A stretch of 64,000 nt of DNA, taken from Bisporella sp. PMI_857. Its lineage: Eukaryota; Ascomycota; Leotiomycetes; Helotiales; Helotiaceae. Shown here one piece after another: positions 57,345-64,000 of this stretch. A model generated the notes under the pieces. It saw only the letters and a list, made by a program, of their open reading frames with translations. It did no database searches and was not told the origin of the DNA. The translations under genes were made by a program, and so were the position numbers. Within the stretch, counting starts at the first letter, position 1; each line of letters starts with the position of its first letter. The DNA lies in contig JAJSPD010000003.1 in the NCBI GenBank assembly GCA_021307315.1, positions 434,001 to 498,000 on the forward strand, read 5' to 3'.

Positions 57345-57852
57345 TATAGTTGAAAGCCTGGCGTCTCTCCTTCCGCATCATGCCTCATAGCTCATAATAC
57401 ATTCACATTTGCTGATGATGCGTATAGGGAAGCGCTGTTGAAGTTTTTTATATGTAGATTCGACATATTAAGTAACGATACGCCGCCTTTTTTATTTATT
57501 AAATTTCACCTATTTTGAAACTTGCCTTTGGGATAATTGAAGTTAGTCTTGTGTACGGGATCTTGTAGTAGGTGGTATGAGGGAAAGTGCCTGCTTTCTG
57601 TTGAAGGCCAAAAATTGATGGCAACTAGCTCAACTTATCCTATTATTCAATTCCACTTGGACCATGAGAAGAGAAGGAAGACTGCTTTTCGCGTATGAGA
57701 TTCGATTTGGTCCAGGATTGAAGTCCGTATTCTCGGTATATTCAATTCAAGAGATCCTATAGAGTATCCCAATAGATCAATAACGCCGGCAAGCTCTTAG
57801 CAGTCCCTCGTCTCCTGCAGCCTTGACGATAATGCCTCCAGAAGTACTTTCT
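57345..57852. other. Intergenic between convergent genes
   Basis: AT-rich 3' flanks; no gene seen. Confidence 0.45.
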
Positions 57853-59331
57853 TCAAGTTCCCTTTAGTCGCCCCCAACTCGGCTCATGGGAAACAATTCC
57901 ATCCCCGTTGATGACCTTTCCTCTGTCCCATTCTCTACTCTCCCCTTGTTTCGTCCATTTCACATCTTCCTCTCGCTTCTCTCCTCCTTTCTCCCATTTC
58001 GTAATTTCCTCCTCTGTAAATCCTGCAGCCCTCAATCGATCTGCACCTTGCTGCTTCCATTTCTGTCGATCACGCAGCGCCTCGAGTGCTTGATCCCAGT
58101 CGTTCTCCTCTTCAGGATCGAGCTGCACATCCACGGTCGGATCATATGAAGCCGAAAATCTAGAGTCTATACCAGGCCCGTGAGACATGGCGCCTCGCCC
58201 TCGAGCTCGTACCGGTGTCGGGGGACGTGGTCCGATTATATCATCCAATGGATCTGAGTCGTAGTCTACTCTGGGTTTTCCTTTTCGAGAAGATCCAGGT
58301 TGCTTTTCGGACTCTTTAGGCTCGGGAGAGTGGCTGCGACCCTGTGCAGATCGATGAGACTTCTCTGGCGATATTGATCGCCTGTGTACGGGGAATCGTT
58401 CTCGACCTCGTCGCTCCCTTTTATTTCGATATTCTCTTGGAGAATGTGAGCGAGATCTTCTTCGTCTATGCTCTTTGTGGCTTCTCTCTTCTGATTCATT
58501 TCTGCGCCGCCTCCTGTGCTCATCTCTGTCATCCTCTCCCGAGAGACTTCTTTCCTTCCTACGATCACTTTTATGACTTCTGCTCTTAATAGCCTCATCA
58601 GATCCATCATACTTAGATGGCCAATTTCGGCTCCTTAGTTCGCCATTCTTTACTGTTGAGTGTCCTTCATCCCTCTCATTTACATGCCGTAGTTTTTTAA
58701 CCTTATGATCATCATCGTCTGCGCGCCGCCGTTTGTTTGATCGGCCGCCAAGAATGGCAGCAATATCTCCTAGCTGCCGCTTTCGAATGTCTCCTTCCCG
58801 TTTTCGTGATTCTGTTTCTGGATTTGGCTCTGGGATTGACTCGCGTACCACTTTTGACTCATCCCCCTCGTTTGAGGCGTTAACGCGCTGTGACCCATTA
58901 TCAGATCTTGTCGATTCTCTGGCTCTCTTACGTTTGTTATTCTGGCCACCCAGGATTGAAGCGATGTCTCCTAGCTGCCGCCGCCGAATATCCCCTCCAT
59001 CAAGTCGGGCGGCCTTCTCTTCTCGATGCTCATTTGTAGAGAGTCCTGCAAGCCGTGCCTTGGACTCCGAAGCTTCTTTGGCCAACAGGGCAGCATTGTG
59101 GTTATCGGTGTCCTTTATGATATTGCGCAAAAACCTGGTATTGGGCTTAGGCTTGTTCGCTGGCGGCCTACAACATGTTAGTTGAGCTTTGTTCTCAGAG
59201 GCGGGGCATACTTGCTTTGACTTATTAAATGCTTCTAATCCAAGCGCGGAGTATTTGATAGAGCTTTCTTTGGCATCTCTCACCAGAAGAGAGGCGACAT
59301 AATCGTCGGTCAGAATCTCATCATCGGCCAT
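57853..59331 (-). CDS. RS-rich nuclear protein, pre-mRNA-splicing-factor-like
   Basis: A single frame of 492 aa from the ATG at 59331. The N-terminus (ILTDDYVASLLVRDAKESSI, then KPNTRFLRNIIKDTDNHN) resembles a fungal splicing-associated family. The middle is very rich in Arg, Ser, Glu and Asp with RRRRSRSHSPREYR-type RS repeats, as in splicing cofactors. The C-terminal 110 residues contain DYDSDPLDDIIGPRPPTPV and ENDWDQALEALRDRQKWKQQ followed by RAAGFTEEEITKWEKGGEKR, which are conserved-looking helices. Two direct repeats carry GDIRRRQLGDIASILGGQ and GDIRKRQLGDIAAILGGR. An intron-like 44-nt segment at 59168-59211 is read through here, because splicing it breaks frame. Confidence 0.7.
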   Translation of the reverse strand: MADDEILTDDYVASLLVRDAKESSIKYSALGLEAFNKSKQVCPASENKAQLTCCRPPANKPKPNTRFLRNIIKDTDNHNAALLAKEASESKARLAGLSTNEHREEKAARLDGGDIRRRQLGDIASILGGQNNKRKRARESTRSDNGSQRVNASNEGDESKVVRESIPEPNPETESRKREGDIRKRQLGDIAAILGGRSNKRRRADDDDHKVKKLRHVNERDEGHSTVKNGELRSRNWPSKYDGSDEAIKSRSHKSDRRKERSLSGEDDRDEHRRRRRNESEERSHKEHRRRRSRSHSPREYRNKRERRGRERFPVHRRSISPEKSHRSAQGRSHSPEPKESEKQPGSSRKGKPRVDYDSDPLDDIIGPRPPTPVRARGRGAMSHGPGIDSRFSASYDPTVDVQLDPEEENDWDQALEALRDRQKWKQQGADRLRAAGFTEEEITKWEKGGEKREEDVKWTKQGESREWDRGKVINGDGIVSHEPSWGRLKGT

Positions 59332-59669
59332 GGTTATGCTCCTCAGATGCCATCAATCCCAAGGGGATAGTCAGCCATGAAGACAAAAGGAATCCAGAGG
59401 GCCATCTCACTCCGCCAGTTTGTGAATGTAGCCTTGAGCGGCGCTCGGCTCGAACTTCTATATCGGGAATTCTGCCGATCATACCCGCCGTGAATGTGAA
59501 AAGTAAACAAACATTACAACCAGAAAGTGCCTTTAGTTTTATTCACGCGATCGTAACATCATCCTGGAAGATATCCTTGTAATATACCTGCTCATCTCAT
59601 AAGTTGATAGATAGTACGCGCAACTGGCAATATTCAGCCGGCAACACAAACCTTCACTTTCATCTAGCC
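59332..59669. other. Divergent promoter region between the RS-rich gene and SOS7
   Basis: 338 bases shared by two divergent genes. No element recognised beyond ordinary pyrimidine-rich patches. Confidence 0.5.
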
Positions 59670-60557
59670 ATGGCACAACCACACGAGAAAGTACTAGAGA
59701 TTGTCCTCAAGTCTCAAAAGAATTACGAGCTCGTCATACTCAAGCTTAGTGAGCCTATATCGGGTTCAATAAAGCAGAAGGGCGAAAGGACATCAGATGT
59801 TTCCGCAGATGCATTCGACAATCCTACTCCAGCTAGTCTCGAGGCGGACTTGATACATTATAAGGTTGATTAACGTCTTTCCCCTGAGAGAACTGAAGCT
59901 GATGCCTAGCAGGAACTCTTTTCCAAGCTGCGATTCTCCTACCTCGAGCAGGTCACCAAAGAGAAGTTCATCCGAGCCATCGTGGGTGATCCTCCTCTCG
60001 TGGTAGAACACCAAGAGAATATAGAACTTGAGGCCATCCTCTTGCAATCAAAAGCTGCACTGAAAGCCCAAAAAACAGAAGTTGCAGAGTTGGTGGACGA
60101 GCTAGAAAAGAAAGGACGAGAACTAAGCGCCAAATACGAGAAAGTACAGCTACAAATAGCAGAGCTGCAATCTCTACCAGAGAAGATTGAGGGTTTGCAA
60201 GCTAGGGTCGACGAGTTGAAAATGGCGCAGCTGCCAGGATCGAACCCGACACTTAACCTGCCACTAGAGAAGACGTTAGATTTAATAGATGAGAGAGAGC
60301 GCGAGAGGGCGGAACTAGATAGGCAGTTGGAGCAATTGCAAGTGTTAGTTCCAAGGAAAACAAGAGAACTGGAGAGGTTGAATAGTGAGCTTCAGCCACT
60401 GGAGGCAAAGAGAGTTGGGAGTACAGCGTCTGCACGGGAGGCGAAGAGGAGAAAGGAGGAGGCGTTGGGTGGTGTAGGAAATGATTTGGAGGAGAGAGGA
60501 AGGTGGTGGCGAGGAGTTGAGAGTGGTCTGAAAGGAATGCTGGAAGTTGAGAATTAA
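59670..60557 (+). CDS. SOS7: Kinetochore protein Sos7-like
   Basis: Sos7 is a fungal kinetochore component identified in fission yeast, acting with Mis12/MIND in the nucleus. Two exons (59670-59864, 59913-60557) give 279 aa. The first 90 residues are compact. The block KELFSKLRFSYLEQVTKEKFIRAIVGDPPLVVE, which starts at the intron junction, is the family signature (shown here as sections KELFSKLRFSYLEQ and KEKFIRAIVGDPP). From residue 110 to 240 the protein is a continuous coiled coil with heptads (EVAELVDELEKKGRELSAKY, ERERERAELDRQLEQLQVLV). The C-terminus is basic. Orthologue call rests on the LRFSYLEQ plus GDPPL motif and architecture. Confidence 0.8.
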
Positions 60558-61138
60558 TAGGAAGTGCTGTTTACTGGAAGCGGGATATACCAAAGGGACT
60601 GTATTGGCGTATGGTGTTTGGGTGCAGCTCTTACGGGATATATTTTGTACAAAAAGGATATGCAGGAGACAAGGAACTAGCAACTTATATTAAAGAATTA
60701 TAAAATAAGTGCCTTCTAAAGTGTCCGGGAAAGTAAGCTTAACGTAGTACCAATATGATAACATTGACAAGAGACAGAAATACCAAGCATTTCGATTGTC
60801 CAAAATATTTTTTTGTTTCGCCGAACACCCTGCAACTTATTTACAGGTTGTGGAGCCAATCACAGAGTTACATGATTCAGGTGCCACTAAATAAACGCGG
60901 CAGTGGAAGCTTACTTTGCGTTATGACGGAGTTGGGGTTCAGCAGACCTGCACAAACTTCAAAACAGCAGCGCCAGCAATCTCACGCACGGTCATGGCCT
61001 GCGTACCAAAATACCATTTATCTTCTTTTTAATCATATTTGTATGAAAATATCTGGCATATTGCTACATCTTTACCCTTAGAAGTACGGTGACGTCTCTT
61101 CCTATATACTCAACTACCTATGGAAAAAGTCGGCCAGA
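60558..61138. other. Intergenic between SOS7 and the Vps62-like gene
   Basis: No supported gene. The frame read from 61082 towards the Vps62 ATG is open only after a TAG, so no longer N-terminus can be argued without an upstream exon. Confidence 0.4.
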
Positions 61139-62380
61139 ATGATTACAATTGATGAGAAATATGTGCGCGACCATGCGGATCCGGAAGGGCAGGCACGGAG
61201 AAGGGTCCAGCAATGGCATCTAAAGAAGACACCTGTGGCAGCTAGGATCTCTAAAGTTCGTTATTCTCAATCATAAAGTTAAAGTGCTATTGTTGATCAC
61301 GGAACATAGATTATTATGTTCATCGCCACGTTCATCATCCTCGCATGGCAATTTGGCTATTCAAATATATTCGCCCAAAGTCCACGGCCTATTTTGACCA
61401 GTATCCCTCCATACGTTCTCAAGTACGGTAAGACCGCCCCTCCTCCTGAACAATCCTCCACTAACCACTACTCAGCGCCACTGGTTTGGCTCGATGAAGA
61501 AGAACGATATTTTCCATCAGATATATATGAGCAGGTCAACAACACACTTCCTCAGGTTAACCACACAGAGATCGAGAATCCCCCCTCTCCACTTACCCTC
61601 GACAATCTTGGAATATTGAACAACTTTGGTGACAAAGGCTTGAATGTATTTCTTACGTCTGCTGTAGATGTCGAAACCCACCCTTCATGGTTAGAAGGAA
61701 TAGTCCCGGACTCTAATGGCAGAACCGATGGTGCTATCAGCTGTGTCATCGTAATAAACGACCATGGAGACGGGGTGGTAGACGCATTTTACATGTACTT
61801 TTATGCCTTTAATCGCGGCAACACGGTTCTTGGCCAGGAGCTGGGTGATCACATTGGAGATTGGGAGCACAATATGGTTCGTTTTGAGAACGGGAAACCG
61901 CAGGCGCTGTGGTTCAGCCAGCACGGCTACGGAGACGCCTATGAATACACTTCGGTTGAGAAGATAGGTGTCCGACCCATTAGCTATTCTGCAAGGGGAA
62001 GCCATGCAAATTATGCTACAGCAGGAACCCATGATCATCTTGTTCCGATTGCTCACCTCCCATTCGGTGTTTTGCAAGACTACACTTCACAAGGCACCTT
62101 GTGGGACCCTATTCTTAGTACATATATTTATGGTTATGATGGCGTTAACAAGGCATTCTACCCGCTTGATGAAGACAGCCCGATGGGAGCTATGAATTTT
62201 AGAGGAAAATGGGGAGATCAGCAGTACCCGGATTCAGATCCTCGTCAGAAGGAATTTTTCGGATTTAGAAAGTATGAGAATGGGCCGACAGGGCCATGGA
62301 GGAAACAGTTAGAGCGAAAGGAGGTCTGCCCGGCGAATCTCATAAAGTGTTATGTAAGGAAATTGGTATTGGCACCATGA
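61139..62380 (+). CDS. VPS62: Vps62-family (DUF946) protein
   Basis: Vps62 proteins of yeast affect vacuolar targeting; the biochemical role is unknown. Two exons (61139-61255, 61310-62380) give 395 aa. After a basic 38-residue start there is a membrane-type segment at about 40-60 (IIMFIATFIILAWQFGYSN), probably a signal anchor or signal peptide. The conserved DUF946 body follows: VLKYGKTAPPPEQS region, PLVWLDEEERYFPSDIYEQ, LGDHIGDWEHNMVRFENG, then YSARGSHANYATAGTHDH and FRGKWGDQQYPDSDPRQKEF. These are the signature blocks. Three or more N-glycosylation sequons (NNT, NHT) fit a luminal protein. The start is the first ATG compatible with the exon; the donor GTTCGT is weak, so a different first exon is possible. 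Symbol tentative. Confidence 0.82.
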
Positions 62381-62549
62381 TGATACCCAATTTGCGAAGC
62401 ATAGAAGCATTGGCGTTAGGGAGTTAATACATGGACAGGGTAGCGCAACGTGGTGTATGCAGGAGTTTGATAGGATCTTCTCAAGGTTTCTGGAATATGA
62501 TATTCTTAGTATCGTTATGAAGGAGACCTCTAAGACGCAGTACATGCTC

Positions 62550-63533
62550 TCATTGTCCTCGTTCAAAAACCTTTACACTACCATCCCCTCCTACAAAATA
62601 TAGTAGCTCCCTCTCCTCCATCCTCTTCTGGGGATCTGGTTCTTCCTCACAATCTTGCTTACCTAGACTTATCCTCATGACGCCACTCACATCTCTTGCT
62701 GTACCTGTATCCAGTAGCCTTAATCCCATGATGACATTTGCTTGGTGGGCTATACTTAAAAGAAAAGCTGCATGCTGGCTTTCTAGCGGCGTTTCATTCG
62801 AGGATACTAGAGGTTGGTCCGCCGAGAGCGTCATCACTGTTGCATGGACCTGCTATAATGCCCTTAACGTTAGCTGGATTTCTCTTTCATCTTAAGTGGA
62901 CTGATGAGATACACACCTCCCGTAATCCTAAAAGCATATAATTCAGCTCCACATCATTCACCTGGCCATTCGTGGCCAGAAAACTGTCGAACTGATCAAC
63001 AAGCAACACAACCTTTCCTCCTCCTTCGCTTAAGCCTTGGATGGCCTGATTCAGTTCCGCTTCTATGGATTTCAAGCTCGGGTCTTGCAGTGTTTTCTCT
63101 CCAGACTGAGAGGACGGTTTGGTCCTTGGGAGGTAGAGTCCAGTTAGACCATCTAAGAACAGGAATCGCCTCTTTGCGGCTAATTTGTCGAGATCAAGAC
63201 CCTGTGTTTCCGTCAGCTCCAATTCTTCGATGCTATCCAGAAGCAAAAGATAATGAGAATACCAGTCGTCGAGCATTTTCTTTCCAAAATGCAAGGTCGC
63301 GCATGAAGCTCAAGAGGAGCACTTTGGTATCTTCCTGAGCCGGATCATTTGGATACAGCAGTGCGTCTGCTTGTAATTTAGTATTGTGCCTGAACAAAGT
63401 CCCGTGACATACTATAAAGAAATCTTAGAAGGAGCCAGTTTGAGCTTGCGCCAAGGACACTGGTGATGAGTGTTAGAGAGGCGGTCGGAAGGGGGAGATA
63501 AGGCTCTATCAGAGGAGGTATGCGGCTAGACAT
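62550..63533 (-). CDS. ELP6: Elongator complex protein 6 (Elp6)
   Basis: Elp6 is part of the Elp4-Elp5-Elp6 RecA-like ring of Elongator, which modifies wobble uridines of tRNA (cm5/mcm5U). Four exons (63413-63533, 63263-63369, 62917-63201, 62550-62849) join to 270 aa. The start reads MSSRIPPLIEPYLPLPTASL with LITSVLGASSNWLLLRFLY, the family N-terminus. Next come KVLLLSFMRDLAFWKENARR, RRFLFLDGLTGLYLP and GKVVLLVDQFDSFLATNG, the Elp6 RecA-like core. Intron 2 is set by the acceptor CAG before GLDLDKL, which best restores the core. Two junctions have tandem acceptors (AAGCAG before exon 2, TAGCAG before exon 4), each allowing a protein with one residue more or less. Elp6 has no Walker A motif, as expected. 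Confidence 0.9.
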
Positions 63534-64000
63534 TTTTCGTTGATTGGTGTTTCATCAAGGAAATCAACTCGAGATCTCCTAGAAAGGAATTCGAGTTCAG
63601 AAATGTGGAGACCACACTTTATAATGAAAATGTGATATCTTCTTGCTTCTGAAAGACTCCAAAGTATACATAAATGTATGCATAGAGCTGCTAGTGATTT
63701 AAATAGAATATTTATAAGATTATCTATAAATTTTTCAGATCGGGGCGAAACATGGTTTATAGACGTTTGCTGATGCCAAGTCAACGCCCATCTCATGCCG
63801 AGCGGGACCAGCACATGATAAAGAATCTCACAATCATTCTCTAACATCAGTTGTTAATCTCTAGCGTTCAGAACCTTTTGGATCAGCATAAAATATTCTT
63901 TTTTCTTTATTCTTTATTGTTTGCTATTTTTGCTTGATTTGTATTTGAATCAATTGACCAATGTATTGAAGGAATCCGGCACGTTCGGCACTCTAATCTA
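63534..64000. other. Intergenic at the right edge
   Basis: ELP6 promoter and AT-rich sequence. No gene start or RNA gene recognised before the window ends. Confidence 0.45.

Noticed and set aside
1..64000. CRISPR arrays, bacterial operons, riboswitches and prophage
   Set aside because: The window is eukaryotic nuclear DNA with spliced genes; no spaced repeat array or prokaryotic signals exist.

Overview
The window is nuclear DNA from a filamentous ascomycete (Pezizomycotina). Most genes carry short introns of about 45-75 nt with GTATGT, GTAAGT or GTGAGT donors, CTAAC or CTAAT-like branch sites and TAG or CAG acceptors. Genes are independent transcription units on both strands. Several families are fungal: AIM11, NCA2, SOS7, a QDE-1/SAD-1-type RNA-dependent RNA polymerase, RSN1/CSC1-type channels and DUF7730-like F-box proteins. 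A helotialean (Leotiomycetes) host would fit, but that is only an impression. All intron-exon models were built by hand. Models quoted as protein lengths keep frame across every junction.

Layout. 1-4.6 kb: the 5' end of a conserved fungal protein (minus strand), then a gene-poor stretch with a decayed coding relic (about 1.7-2.4 kb). 4.6-15.4 kb: housekeeping genes PSY2 (PP4 regulatory subunit 3), ALG5 (dolichyl-phosphate glucosyltransferase), pantothenate kinase, an orphan 567-aa protein and AIM11. 15.6-21.3 kb: accessory region with a copia-like LTR and decayed gag, an orphan 264-aa protein, a tRNA-Arg-like relic, LTR-like debris and a 23-base poly-C tract. 21.3-30.1 kb: a GT31-type glycosyltransferase, an aromatic amino acid decarboxylase, a broken minus-strand gene, a mitochondrial protein with an RRM-like segment and a Sec4/Rab8 GTPase. 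30.7-38.2 kb: a minus-strand run of NCA2, a mitochondrial PPR-type protein and guanine deaminase. 40-44.5 kb: RNA-dependent RNA polymerase. 44.8-51 kb: two related DUF7730-like proteins flanking a secreted acidic protein with a probable GPI signal. 52.6-63.5 kb: a DUF221 (OSCA/CSC1-type) channel, a small conserved protein, an RS-rich nuclear protein, the kinetochore protein SOS7, a Vps62-family protein and Elongator subunit ELP6.

How the genes relate. This is mostly ordinary core genome with no operon or biosynthetic cluster. Themes that recur by chance or history are mitochondrial biogenesis (AIM11, NCA2, the PPR-type protein and the 654-aa protein), RNA biology (RdRP, RS-rich protein, ELP6) and glycosylation or secretion (ALG5, GT31, Sec4, Vps62). 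I did not find a convincing new multi-gene system. The most useful second looks are the RdRP, the acidic surface protein between the DUF7730 paralogs, the two broken genes, the retrotransposon relic and the unusual splice-site arrangements in ELP6 and the RS-rich protein.
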